From: Algoriphagus sp. AGSA1 | GTDB lineage: Bacteria > Bacteroidota > Bacteroidia > Cytophagales > Cyclobacteriaceae | Length of the DNA: 58,526 nucleotides | Assembly (NCBI RefSeq): GCF_021390545.1 | Contig: NZ_JAJUWR010000033.1 | Coordinates: forward strand, 1-58,526 | Direction of reading: 5' to 3' | Part shown: positions 36,492-45,851 of the stretch, piece by piece | How positions within the stretch are numbered: position 1 is the stretch's first letter | Layout: each line of letters starts with the position of its first letter | Translations under genes and position numbers: made by a program | The notes under the pieces: model-generated | What the model saw: the letters and a program-made list of their open reading frames with translations, nothing else | What the model was told of the DNA's origin: nothing | Database searches by the model: none

Positions 36492-37274
36492 TTAGGTTTG
36501 ATTCTGGATAAATTCTAGTGAAATTCTGTTGAACTCTTCAGGACGTTCTACATTTACCACATGTCCACATTTTTTCAAAATTGTCAATACTGAGTGTTTA
36601 TGAATTGTAATTATCTTCTTCACCGGTTCCAGAAACATCACATCCTGATCCCCCATCACATACAAGGTAGGAATACCCAAGTCGGATTCCTTGAAGTATT
36701 TTAAAAGAGGATTTATCTCTTTTGTCAATTGGAACCATCGGATAAACTCTTTCTGACAGAGCTTCTGAGCTTCATTTATAAAGACATTCCTCGATTCAGT
36801 GTGTTGCTTCCTAGGCATAATCACAAATGCGAACAACCTATAGAGCCAAATATAAGGAACCAGCCGCTTGAAGGTGTCCCCCATTGAAACCAAGAACCTA
36901 GACCGTGTAGTCAATCTCGTTACGGCTCCCGCCATTATCAGAGCCTTGACCCTCCATTGTGCCAGCTCGGCCAACTGACGCACGATGATGGTTCCCAGTG
37001 ACACTCCCATAAAGTTAGCAGGCGGGATTTTCAAATGATCCAATACCTCAATTACGTCTTCTGTCACCGCCTGAAAAGTATATTCCTCATTGTAAATCGC
37101 CTTAGGTAAATCTGTGGATCTGCCATGCCCACGAAGATCTATCAGCAAAAGATTATACTTTTCACTAAAATCCTTAAGCTGCTTAAACCATACTGCGGAA
37201 GAGCCTCCTGCGCCATGGATAAACACTACCCATTCTTTGCTTACTGAATGAGAAAATACTTTGTGATACAACAT
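36492..37274 (-). CDS. Alpha/beta-hydrolase
   Basis: A 260-residue alpha/beta-fold hydrolase. The oxyanion segment is FIHGAGGSSAVW, the nucleophile elbow is MGVSLGTII (Ser about 97), and the acid and His are probably VMGDQDVMF and KKCGHVVNVERPEEF. No signal peptide, so cytoplasmic. Substrate unknown. It lies downstream of the DUF481 gene on the same strand, with a 190-nt gap. Confidence 0.85.
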   Translation of the reverse strand: MLYHKVFSHSVSKEWVVFIHGAGGSSAVWFKQLKDFSEKYNLLLIDLRGHGRSTDLPKAIYNEEYTFQAVTEDVIEVLDHLKIPPANFMGVSLGTIIVRQLAELAQWRVKALIMAGAVTRLTTRSRFLVSMGDTFKRLVPYIWLYRLFAFVIMPRKQHTESRNVFINEAQKLCQKEFIRWFQLTKEINPLLKYFKESDLGIPTLYVMGDQDVMFLEPVKKIITIHKHSVLTILKKCGHVVNVERPEEFNRISLEFIQNQT

Positions 37275-37464
37275 ATATGGTTAACCTACAGGCTTAGCAT
37301 AAGGTTGTCTGCTTACAAAAATAGCTTTCTTAAAGCAGTAAAGTTCAATAAAACTTACTGGTGGCAAATCTTCACCATCAATGGAAAAAATGAAGGATAC
37401 TAAAAAAACCAAGTCCAGGATCAAAATCAGCCTGGCCTAAAATGTCGTAAAATCAGGGAATCAA

Positions 37465-38553
37465 TTAAAGCTCCCAGCCTACCGTAGTCTGCAAAACATA
37501 ATCTAGCTGGGCAGCTCCCTCAACAGGCTGATTATCAAAGTTCATTGTAGTACCTACCTTCAGATAGAAATCTGAGAAAAAGTCGTACTTGACATCAAGT
37601 TTAAAATCCGTCCTGAACCGTCTAGACTCGGTAAAACCCGGGTAAGCCATCACACTGGTCAAAAGGTTGAGATCCCCAATATCATAAAGGTTCAGCTCCG
37701 CACCCAGCATAGCTTCACCTGAGTTGCGTGAAGATGTGTCATCAAAGTAGGATTCAGAGTTTAAGTTGACACCTGCCTGGAAACCAAAATAGGTTTTATT
37801 GGTATGGATCAAATATTTACCCAAACCTATCTGGTTACCAATCCGGCTTCTGATCAGTTGCTCAGTATTGGATAAGAAGGTAAAGTTATAAAGCAAAAAC
37901 CAATCCCGGGGAAGAAAATAGTTGTAGGCAGCACTTGCATCTGTACGCTTTACATCCCCCGCATTATCCTGTGTGGATCGTAGCACATTATAGGAGGATC
38001 TGATTTTCCACAGGTCTGCCAGGTACCCCAGCCCACTTCTGACATTAAGTTGTTTGAGATTATTCGCCCGTGTAAGACTCCAGCCCAAATCAACATTCGC
38101 AGAAAGACGGCTCCAAAAGCCCTCGTTCAGCGCATTGAGGTAAACTACTTCTTCGAGACCTACAGTTTCCCTTCCCCCCATCAGCTGTTCGGACTGGTTT
38201 TTTCTCTTTGAAATAGTTCGTAATAACCCTTCTGGATTATAGCTGTCGATCTCGACTTTAAGGCTATCTATGCTGTTGAGTGTACCATTGTAGCGTTTCC
38301 CATTGGATAGAGTAATCAGATATTTAGTTTTGGAAGCAATCTTCCTGATCTCACTCCAAGTGATTTTGAAATCAGAGTCACTATAATCCGTCTCAATAGT
38401 CAGGACACCTTTATCCATACTTTTTATTTCCCCCACAATTATATTTCCATTGCTCAATAGAAGTGAATCAGTCTGGGCGGAAGCATGGGAGAAAAGGACT
38501 AAAACAAATGCTAAAAGTAGTATACTTTTTTCCGTAGTCATAAATTTCAACAT
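37465..38553 (-). CDS. DUF481 outer-membrane protein
   Basis: About 362 residues from the ATG at 38553; ATGs four codons upstream and downstream are also possible. Signal peptide LLLAFVLVLFSHASAQ. Residues 30-110 (LLLSNGNIIVGEIKSMDKGVLTIETDYS) form a small repeated-beta domain seen in YdiY-like proteins. The remaining 230 residues are amphipathic strands ending LDYVLQTTVGWEL, the C-terminal aromatic/Leu pattern of outer-membrane barrels. Role unknown; DUF481 proteins appear in stress regulons elsewhere. Confidence 0.8.
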   Translation of the reverse strand: MLKFMTTEKSILLLAFVLVLFSHASAQTDSLLLSNGNIIVGEIKSMDKGVLTIETDYSDSDFKITWSEIRKIASKTKYLITLSNGKRYNGTLNSIDSLKVEIDSYNPEGLLRTISKRKNQSEQLMGGRETVGLEEVVYLNALNEGFWSRLSANVDLGWSLTRANNLKQLNVRSGLGYLADLWKIRSSYNVLRSTQDNAGDVKRTDASAAYNYFLPRDWFLLYNFTFLSNTEQLIRSRIGNQIGLGKYLIHTNKTYFGFQAGVNLNSESYFDDTSSRNSGEAMLGAELNLYDIGDLNLLTSVMAYPGFTESRRFRTDFKLDVKYDFFSDFYLKVGTTMNFDNQPVEGAAQLDYVLQTTVGWEL

Positions 38554-38638
38554 GATAATCCACAACTATTCCAGCAGTCAAAATTTCTTCGGTCGCCCGA
38601 TCATAAGGCCAAAAAAGGCTGATCGAAATGACCTAAAT

Positions 38639-38658
38639 GTCCCGATGGCTATCGGGAC
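38639..38658. repeat. Palindrome GTCCCGAT-GGCT-ATCGGGAC
   Basis: An 8-bp perfect stem with 4-nt loop, in the intergenic region. Near-identical TCCCGATnnnnATCGGGA palindromes recur across Bacteroidota chromosomes, so it is probably a separate small extragenic repeat family. Confidence 0.5.
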
Positions 38659-38753
38659 TACTTAATCCTATAATGCTTTAGTCTCTTTTAAATAGAAAAG
38701 CGGATATATATAAAATTTGTCCCCTTAAAATAGTAAATTAAGTCCAGAATGAA

Positions 38754-38784
38754 TAAAAAAAAGCACCCCGTTGACGGCGTGCTT
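38754..38784 (-). terminator. Terminator after Oar-like receptor
   Basis: Minus-strand AAGCAC..CCGT-CA-ACGG..GTGCTT hairpin with one internal mismatch, followed by eight or nine Ts. It is 25 nt beyond the receptor stop codon. Confidence 0.75.
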
Positions 38785-38808
38785 TTTAAAAATTCAAAAA
38801 CGTTTTGA

Positions 38809-41800
38809 TTAATCAAATGTATATCTGATACCAATTTGTCCTCTCCATCGGGAAAGGAAATCACTTACGAAGTATGGCTTCCCATCATTCAGGCCTGAAC
38901 CAGTATACTCATATATAGGAGTTCTAGTAGAGCCATTTACTTCTACCTGATCTAAATCGATAACAGAGAAGGCGTTATTGCTGATGCCATATTGTCTTCC
39001 CCATTCTTGATTGATCAAATTGCCTAAGTTTAGTACATCGAAAGTAAGGGTTAATCTATGATTAGTCTCTCCTTCTGTCTTCAATTTAATTTCATGCATA
39101 AAACGAACATCAACCTGATTGGTCCATGGTAGTCTGTTTGAGTTTCTTTCTGCATATTCCCCTCTGTGCTCACTCAAATATTTGTCATTCTCGATATAGG
39201 CATTATAGGCATTCCACTGTGCATCTTGCTCTGCCTGAGTTCCGGTAAATTGGATCTCACTTTTTGAAGCAGGTATATAGATCAGATCATTACCAAAAGT
39301 TCGATCATTATTAAGATCACCATTGACTACATAAGAGAAAGGAATCCCTGACTGCCCATTATAGAATGCAGAAATAGTGGTAGCTGAACCATTCTGGAAT
39401 CTGATTTTATATCCAAGTGAAGCAACAACTCTTGATCTTACATCAAAATCTGCAAAACCAATCTCCGCATTGTTCCCTCCATTTACCTGCTCTACATATC
39501 TCCAGTTTGAGAATGCCTGACTGGATGTACCGCCATTTACATCTTTAGATCTTCCGTAGGTATAGGCTATGCTTGAGGTCAATCCTGATTCAAAGTTTTT
39601 CTGAAGCTGCGCTGTTAGGTTATACGCAAATCCTTTATTTGTATTAGTCAAAAGAATTACATCATTATAATCTGAATTGGCATAGCTACCATTAAAATAG
39701 ACCCGATCATCGGCTCCGGATAGCGTGCCATCTTCCTGCTTATTCAGGTTTTTGAAATCTATATTCTGAAGGTTTTTGGTGTAAATAGCTTCAAATGTGC
39801 CTATAATACCACCTGGCAATTCGTGATCGATTGCTGCGTTTGCCCTAAAGACCTGAGGGAATTTGAAGTCTTTATCCGTCACGTTGATTTCAGAAACACC
39901 AAGTGATTTTCCGACATCAGCCGCATCGGCCTGATTGAATGGATCTGGTTGGAATGCAAACTCTTCCGGATAATCGCCAGTAGAAGTTTCTGAACTTCTG
40001 AATAACGCTACGCGTCCAAACTCATTTCCCGTATTGGTGTATTGGTTAGAGATCCACACAAAAGGAACACGACCTGTGAATAGTCCTAAACCACCTCTCA
40101 CTTGAGTTTTCCCATCGTCCATCACGTCCCAGTTGAAACCAACTCTTGGTGAAATCATCAATTGAGCACCCGGAACCTGGTCAGTCGCCACATCGTACTC
40201 AGCAAAATCATTGTTGAAATCTGCATTCGCTGAAGGCTTGTCAGAGAAAGTCGGAATATCAATCCTTAAGCCAGCCGTTATTTTTACGTTCGGTTTCCAC
40301 TGGTATTCATCCTGCGCATAAAAGCCTAACTGGAAAGCATTGAACTCTGCTCCTTGTTGAGGATTATCAGTTCTAGAGTAAGAATAATCATAACTTCTTG
40401 GCAACACTTCATCAGCTGTACCTACGGACTCCCAGTCCTCTAAAGAATAGTATGAATAGGCTCCATAATTCTGTCGGATAAACAAGTTGTAGGTAGAATA
40501 GAACTCATTGTGAGTACCAAAAGTCAACGTATGTTTACCTTTATATATAGTAAAGTTATCAGTGATAGTAAAGACATCTTGATCCAACTGGTTGGCTACA
40601 GAGAATGCTTCAGATCCCATATTGATAGAGCGTCCACCTGACAATCTGATGTTTACAGCCGGAAATGGAGAGCCTAGAGGATTTCTATCATCCCTTACAC
40701 TGGTAAATCCGACGCGCAACTCATTAGACATGTTATTGCTTAATCTACTAGTCCACTCAAAAACTGATGTATTGGTTGTAGAAGGGAAGAAAATACCACT
40801 GTTGAAGAAATTAACAGAATTAGGACTTCTGGATATACTTACTTGCTCACCATATACATAGGAGTGTCTTAAGGTTATCTTGTTTCTATCATTGACATTC
40901 CAATCCAATCGTGCAAATATTTTTTCCGAACTTTGACTATTACTATAGGCACCATAAGTACCTGGGTCATAGCCCAGTCGTTCAGCTACAGCCTGAGCTC
41001 TATCCAATTCGTCTATAGTAATATTAGATCCTCCAGATGCACTGGTAGGATCAAATAGAACAGGAGAAGAATTCCTAGTGACTTCACCATTTACAAAAAA
41101 GAACAGTTTGTTTTTAATAATTGGCCCACCCAATCTAAATCCAGCTTGATAATCAGTATAATCATCCAGTTTGGTTCTGGCTTCATTTGGGCTTTTACCA
41201 ACTAGATTTTGATTGTTTCCAAAGTAGAAAACTGATCCCTCAAAGCTATTTGTTCCAGATCTGGTAACGGCATTTATCCCGCCACCAGTAAAGCCACCTA
41301 ATTTGACATCATAAGGAGCAATAACTACCTGAACCTCATCAATTGCATCAAGAGAGATTGGATTAACTCCAGTTTGTCCCCCATTGGTACCATTTGCTGC
41401 CAAGCCGAATACATCGTTATTCACCGTTCCGTCAATTGCAAATTGATTATATCTATTGTTTTGTCCGCCAAATGAAACTCCACTTCCAGAAGTAGACGCT
41501 TGCGGTGTAAGCCTTACAAAATCATTTACACTTCTGGAAATAGAAGGTAAATCAGATAATTGCTCTGATCCAATATTAGTAGCGGCACCAGTACGGTCAG
41601 CGTTCATTATACCTCCATTGCTTGCCACAACTTCTACGGCTTCTAGCTCAAGGCCATCAGATAAAACTGCATTTAAAGTGTAAGTTTGACCTAATCCTAA
41701 CACAATCCCCTCGTAGGACCGGCTTTCATAACCAACAAAGGAAATAGAAACGGTATAGGGTCCGCCAACTCTAAGATTTGGCAATACAAACCGGCCGTCT

Positions 41801-41997
41801 AAATCACTGACCGAGCCATACCTTGTCCCAGAAGGAACGTGAGTAGCAACAATATTTGCACCTGGTAAGGTTTCTCCACTTGCTTCAGCCACTTTACCCT
41901 GCATGTTAGCAGATGTAACACCCTGTGACATTGCCAGACCTGTGCTCAGGACTAGCAGAAACGAAACACAAATACTTTTAAGTAAATTTTGCCTCAT
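38809..41997 (-). CDS. Oar-like TonB-dependent outer-membrane receptor
   Basis: A 1062-residue receptor. Signal peptide (ICVSFLLVLSTGLAMSQ), then a carboxypeptidase-regulatory-like beta-domain (about 30-115, GKVAEASGETLPGANIVATH) and a plug (NGGTNVNPI-type, DEVQVVIAPYDVKLGGFTGGG). A large barrel follows and ends in RGQIGIRYTFD, a C-terminal aromatic as expected for Bam-assembled barrels. Order and NDFVRLTPQAS resemble the Oar/OmpA-like TonB receptors of Bacteroidota. It has no adjacent SusD-like gene. Substrate unknown. A -7 box lies about 45 nt upstream of the start. Confidence 0.9.
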   Translation of the reverse strand: MRQNLLKSICVSFLLVLSTGLAMSQGVTSANMQGKVAEASGETLPGANIVATHVPSGTRYGSVSDLDGRFVLPNLRVGGPYTVSISFVGYESRSYEGIVLGLGQTYTLNAVLSDGLELEAVEVVASNGGIMNADRTGAATNIGSEQLSDLPSISRSVNDFVRLTPQASTSGSGVSFGGQNNRYNQFAIDGTVNNDVFGLAANGTNGGQTGVNPISLDAIDEVQVVIAPYDVKLGGFTGGGINAVTRSGTNSFEGSVFYFGNNQNLVGKSPNEARTKLDDYTDYQAGFRLGGPIIKNKLFFFVNGEVTRNSSPVLFDPTSASGGSNITIDELDRAQAVAERLGYDPGTYGAYSNSQSSEKIFARLDWNVNDRNKITLRHSYVYGEQVSISRSPNSVNFFNSGIFFPSTTNTSVFEWTSRLSNNMSNELRVGFTSVRDDRNPLGSPFPAVNIRLSGGRSINMGSEAFSVANQLDQDVFTITDNFTIYKGKHTLTFGTHNEFYSTYNLFIRQNYGAYSYYSLEDWESVGTADEVLPRSYDYSYSRTDNPQQGAEFNAFQLGFYAQDEYQWKPNVKITAGLRIDIPTFSDKPSANADFNNDFAEYDVATDQVPGAQLMISPRVGFNWDVMDDGKTQVRGGLGLFTGRVPFVWISNQYTNTGNEFGRVALFRSSETSTGDYPEEFAFQPDPFNQADAADVGKSLGVSEINVTDKDFKFPQVFRANAAIDHELPGGIIGTFEAIYTKNLQNIDFKNLNKQEDGTLSGADDRVYFNGSYANSDYNDVILLTNTNKGFAYNLTAQLQKNFESGLTSSIAYTYGRSKDVNGGTSSQAFSNWRYVEQVNGGNNAEIGFADFDVRSRVVASLGYKIRFQNGSATTISAFYNGQSGIPFSYVVNGDLNNDRTFGNDLIYIPASKSEIQFTGTQAEQDAQWNAYNAYIENDKYLSEHRGEYAERNSNRLPWTNQVDVRFMHEIKLKTEGETNHRLTLTFDVLNLGNLINQEWGRQYGISNNAFSVIDLDQVEVNGSTRTPIYEYTGSGLNDGKPYFVSDFLSRWRGQIGIRYTFD

Positions 41998-42340
41998 AAT
42001 TTGTACGTTTTGATATATGTTGGTTTGAAATTGTTCATTGCAAAGGTAAATCCACCCGGATTGATGTTCGGGTAGATACTGTTAAGATTTCCTCCCCAAA
42101 TTTCACAAATTTTAACTATTTCTTAACATAGTAACATAAATAAAATTCTGTTTTCCATACAAAAAATATCGCTTCCCGATTCTTTTACCTAAGAATCGGC
42201 TGTTATTTTAGAATAAAATTTCAGAAACCCCAAAAACCCATGGTTTGTCATTATTAATATTTACCACATATAATAACGAAAAAATCAATATTTCAAATGA
42301 TTATTTTGATATTTGAGGCAACTCCAAAACAAGAAACACA
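41998..42340. other. Divergent intergenic region
   Basis: AT-rich DNA between the Oar-like receptor and the YhhN gene. Apart from the -7 box at 42041-42048, nothing else was recognised. Confidence 0.5.
42041..42048 (-). promoter_or_regulatory. Candidate -7 box of the Oar-like receptor
   Basis: Minus-strand TACCTTTG fits the Bacteroidota TAnnTTTG -7 consensus, 45 nt upstream of the receptor ATG. A clear -33 TTTG is not visible at the usual spacing. Confidence 0.5.
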
Positions 42341-43033
42341 TTGAAGAAGAAGAACTTAATATGGCTTTATCTGTTTTTGTTCGCAACACTAGTGGATATG
42401 GCATTCATCCTAGAGCGGCAATCCGAACTCAGATTTTTTTCTAAACCTCTGATTTTAATAGGGCTTATTGGTTATTTCTACTCCTTCACCAAACCCATTT
42501 CATCCACTTTGCTGGCCAAAACTGTTTTAGCGGCATTGATATTCTCCCTAGTGGGGGATATCCTGCTACTTTGGGATCAGCTTTTTATTTATGGGATTGG
42601 CGCTTTTATGCTAGCCCATGTATGCTATATCATTGGCTTTAAAGTAGCACAAAAAGCCCCCGAATCAGTTTTAAATGTAAATTTCATCAAAACCTTTTTG
42701 ATCAACTTACCTATCTATTTCCTTGGTGCTTTCGCATTTTACATGATCAACCCCAATCTGGGAAATCTCAAAACACCTGTTATCATCTATATCATTGTCA
42801 TCGTAAGCATGCTGACTACCGCAAGAGAGCGCTATAGAAAATGTAATTCTGCCTCCTTTTGGCAGGTCTTTATAGGAGCATGCTTATTCTTTATCTCGGA
42901 TGGCATTATTGCCCTTGACAAATTCTATAAGGCTATTCCTGACTCAAGTGTGTTGATCATGGGAACTTATGCCATAGCCCAACTGATGATAGTCATGGGC
43001 ATCCGGTCACACATCATACAACCCAAGCCCTAA
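42341..43033 (+). CDS. Lysoplasmalogenase (YhhN family)
   Basis: A 230-residue integral membrane protein with about seven helices and YhhN-family features: LIWLYLFLFATLVDMAFI, FSLVGDILLLWDQLF, and C-terminal FISDGIIALDKF. Family members hydrolyse the vinyl-ether bond of lysoplasmalogens. The start is TTG at 42341; the nearest in-frame ATG (residue 20) would cut the first helix, so TTG is preferred. The short KKKN positive start fits a membrane protein. Confidence 0.8.
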   Translation: MKKKNLIWLYLFLFATLVDMAFILERQSELRFFSKPLILIGLIGYFYSFTKPISSTLLAKTVLAALIFSLVGDILLLWDQLFIYGIGAFMLAHVCYIIGFKVAQKAPESVLNVNFIKTFLINLPIYFLGAFAFYMINPNLGNLKTPVIIYIIVIVSMLTTARERYRKCNSASFWQVFIGACLFFISDGIIALDKFYKAIPDSSVLIMGTYAIAQLMIVMGIRSHIIQPKP

Positions 43034-43169
43034 TCAAACCATCTACTTTGGTTTAAATGGTTTCCCTCAGCACTTAAGCCCTATTTGCTTTACACCCGTT
43101 TTTTGATAGGTTTGTAAATTAGCGTTAATTGTACCTAACCACCCAACCCAAGAACCACCTTTACTTCCG

Positions 43170-44624
43170 ATGCTTTTCAATTCACTTGACTTTGCTGTTT
43201 TCCTGCCTATAGTCTTTGTTATCTATTGGTACGTATGCAAAAAGAGCTTAAAGTCGCAGAATTTCTTGATCGTGGTGGCCAGCTACCTATTTTATGGATG
43301 GTGGGACTGCAGGTTTTTAGCCCTGATTGCCTTCAGTACTTTGGTTGATTACATCATAGGGATACAGTTGGAAAAAAGCGAAATGCCCTCCAAGCGAAAA
43401 TCGCTTCTGGTGTTGAGTCTTGCGGTCAATCTGGGATTACTTGGCTTTTTCAAATACTATAATTTCTTCCTGGACAATTTTATAACCGCGTTTACCTTCA
43501 TGGGAATGCCCATTAAGGCAAGTACACTTAATATCATTTTACCTGTAGGAATTAGCTTTTATACTTTTCAAACCATGAGCTACTCTATAGATATTTATAG
43601 AAAGAAACTTAAAGCCACAAAAGACTTAGTGGCATTTTCAGCTTTTGTCAGTTTCTTTCCCCAGCTTGTGGCCGGTCCCATAGAAAGGGCATCCAATCTG
43701 CTTCCGCAGTTTTACGAACGGAGGAAATTTGATCATACGAAAGCATGTGACGGATTACGGCAGATCCTCTGGGGATTATTCAAAAAAATCGTGATAGCGG
43801 ATAACTGTGCGGAATTCGCCAACACCATATTCAACAACTCTTCTGAATACAGCGGCAGCACCTTGCTGCTCGGGGCGGTGTTTTTTACCTTTCAGATTTA
43901 CGGGGATTTTTCAGGCTATTCAGATATTGCCATTGGTACATCCCGGCTGTTTGGGATCAATTTGATGCGGAATTTTGCTTTTCCCTATTTCTCCAGGGAT
44001 ATGGCAGAGTTTTGGAGAAGATGGCATATCTCCCTTTCCACCTGGTTTAGGGATTATGTCTATATCCCACTAGGCGGCAGTAAAGGAAGCAAGGGACAGC
44101 AGATCAGGAACATTTTCATTATATTTCTGATCAGCGGATTCTGGCATGGTGCCAACTGGACCTTCCTCGCCTGGGGGGCTCTGAATGCTATCTACTTTAT
44201 CCCGCTATTGTTATTCGGCAAAAACAGGAAAAATCTTGACACGGTGGCCTGCGAAAGTAAGCTGCCCAGCCTCAGGGAAATGCTCTCCATTCTGGGCACA
44301 TTTATGTTGACAGTAATCGCCTGGGTGTTTTTCAGAGCGGAAAATATGCGCCATGCCCTGAGCTTCCTAGGAGGCATCTTTTCCCCTCAGCTCTTTGAAA
44401 CCCCGGACTTTTATCTATTCCCCGGAGCCATTACTCTGCTGTTGTTAATAATCGGCTTTCTTTGGGTAGAATGGAAAGGAAGAGTAGGGGAATATGGGAT
44501 TGCCAGACTGGGTCTAATTCCCAGCAAAACCCGTCGATGGTCAATTTATCTCATGATCATCTTTATTATCGATATATTTGGAAATACCTCTGAAGAAATT
44601 GAGTTTATCTATTTCCAATTCTGA
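43170..44624 (+). CDS. MBOAT-family O-acyltransferase (AlgI/DltB-like)
   Basis: A 484-residue polytopic membrane acyltransferase. MBOAT features include LPVGISFYTFQTMSYSIDIY, FFPQLVAGPIERA and SGFWHGANWTFLAW, where His (about 326) is the catalytic residue. EFWRRWHISLSTWFRDYVY is the other conserved region. AlgI-type proteins pass acyl groups across the membrane to an SGNH-like partner that acylates an exported polysaccharide. The next gene, 7 nt after this stop, looks like that partner. Confidence 0.9.
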   Translation: MLFNSLDFAVFLPIVFVIYWYVCKKSLKSQNFLIVVASYLFYGWWDCRFLALIAFSTLVDYIIGIQLEKSEMPSKRKSLLVLSLAVNLGLLGFFKYYNFFLDNFITAFTFMGMPIKASTLNIILPVGISFYTFQTMSYSIDIYRKKLKATKDLVAFSAFVSFFPQLVAGPIERASNLLPQFYERRKFDHTKACDGLRQILWGLFKKIVIADNCAEFANTIFNNSSEYSGSTLLLGAVFFTFQIYGDFSGYSDIAIGTSRLFGINLMRNFAFPYFSRDMAEFWRRWHISLSTWFRDYVYIPLGGSKGSKGQQIRNIFIIFLISGFWHGANWTFLAWGALNAIYFIPLLLFGKNRKNLDTVACESKLPSLREMLSILGTFMLTVIAWVFFRAENMRHALSFLGGIFSPQLFETPDFYLFPGAITLLLLIIGFLWVEWKGRVGEYGIARLGLIPSKTRRWSIYLMIIFIIDIFGNTSEEIEFIYFQF

Positions 44625-44631
44625 TAGTATT

Positions 44632-45522
44632 ATGATAAAGCTGTTCTTCAAACAAATTTCTTTCTTTCTACTGATACTATTGGTATTTAATTTCCTGTTG
44701 TTCTTTGTGATCAGCGGCTTTTATATCAAGGATTATGATGAGGTGGATTTAAGATATTCCGCATATTTACTGGCCGATTCACATGGTGTCCCATTGGGGG
44801 ATTTCACAGAAATCCATCGTGTACATAATTTCTCAGGCCATAGTGACTCCTATCTGGATATGGAGCGCAAGCTGAACTATCTTATACGCAACACCAAGGT
44901 GGAGAAAATCTACCTAAGCGTAGATGACCACACCCTTTCTCCTACCAGGGAAAAACAAAACAACCTGGACAGGTCGGCATACTACACAGAAGCGGAGGAT
45001 TTCCCGAGTTATAGAGACTATATGTATGACAGGTATTTAAAATACTACTGTGTCTTTTTGAATGACAGGTACAGTCTGATCATCAAAAATTTCATTCAGG
45101 ATGAATTATTTGATTTTCGTAAATGGGGAGGGGTAAGATCCAAAAGTTCCTGGGAAGAGCTATCTGATCAGCAGCAAGAAACGATCAGCCAGGACCGGAT
45201 CAACAATTATTTTGAAACCGATATCCCTTCAGAAAAGATGTCGGATTCCCTGGAGAGAATAATAGCACTTTGCAAGGCAAAAAACATTGTATTGATAGGT
45301 TTGAGATTCCCTATAAGCAAAACCTATGCAGATCTACTTAACGAGGAAAGCTATGATGCAGATGATCTCTTGATGAACCACAACTTACCTGTTGCGGATT
45401 TCGACAGTCTATTCCTGAATCAGGACGAAATGTTTCGAGACATGGATCATTTGGACAGAGATGGCGGGCAGACATTTGTAAAGATCTTATTCGATAGTCT
45501 GGCGGTAGCTAGGGTGATGTGA
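44632..45522 (+). CDS. SGNH-like partner of the MBOAT acyltransferase
   Basis: About 296 residues from the ATG at 44632, which lies 7 nt past the MBOAT stop; an earlier start at 44578 would overlap it by 47 nt and read through a weak N-terminus. A single N-terminal membrane helix (10-30) anchors a periplasmic domain. LLADSHGVPLG (about residues 47-57) has the nucleophile-elbow Ser of SGNH hydrolases in ADSHG, and the C-terminal DMDHLDRDGG carries the Asp-His pair. No specific family name fits, but AlgJ/AlgX-type O-acetyltransferase partners have the same design. The final acyl acceptor is unknown. Confidence 0.65.
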   Translation: MIKLFFKQISFFLLILLVFNFLLFFVISGFYIKDYDEVDLRYSAYLLADSHGVPLGDFTEIHRVHNFSGHSDSYLDMERKLNYLIRNTKVEKIYLSVDDHTLSPTREKQNNLDRSAYYTEAEDFPSYRDYMYDRYLKYYCVFLNDRYSLIIKNFIQDELFDFRKWGGVRSKSSWEELSDQQQETISQDRINNYFETDIPSEKMSDSLERIIALCKAKNIVLIGLRFPISKTYADLLNEESYDADDLLMNHNLPVADFDSLFLNQDEMFRDMDHLDRDGGQTFVKILFDSLAVARVM

Positions 45523-45851
45523 ATTGTTTTCAAATCGGCCAAATAATACTACCTGCGTTTTTCCACACACTCCAAATAAGTATAAAAAGCCCTATAATCA
45601 ATCATGATTATATATAAATGGCATTTGCTCCTTCCATTTTTCCCATAATTCTTGATATAGGATCAGAGAGGCCATACAATGCGCCACATTGATACGGCTT
45701 GTTTTTCCGGAATTAAAAATGGCGCTTCTTGTAGGGGAGTGGTGAAGTGAATATTCAGATGTAGTGGTATCTCCCTTATGGAGTAATTCGTTCCAATATT
45801 TTTTCCCCATGGGACAGGATCAGTAGGCCTATCCGTATTCAGCAGTTCTTC
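45523..45851. other. Mostly noncoding gap with one doubtful small ORF
   Basis: A 70-codon minus-strand frame (45598-45810, ending WEKWKEQMPFIYNHD) sits here. It has no recognised domain or ribosome-binding evidence, so it is not called a gene. Nothing else was seen. Confidence 0.4.

Noticed and set aside
36492..37274. Alpha/beta-hydrolase as part of the efflux operon
   Set aside because: It lies upstream of the adaptor on the same strand but is separated by about 108 nt and has no functional link that I can see.
44578..44631. Upstream start of the SGNH-like gene
   Set aside because: It overlaps the MBOAT stop by 47 nt and puts a polar leader before the signal anchor; the ATG at 44632 fits better.
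45598..45810. 70-codon minus-strand ORF
   Set aside because: No domain, signal or conserved neighbour recognised; only length supports it.
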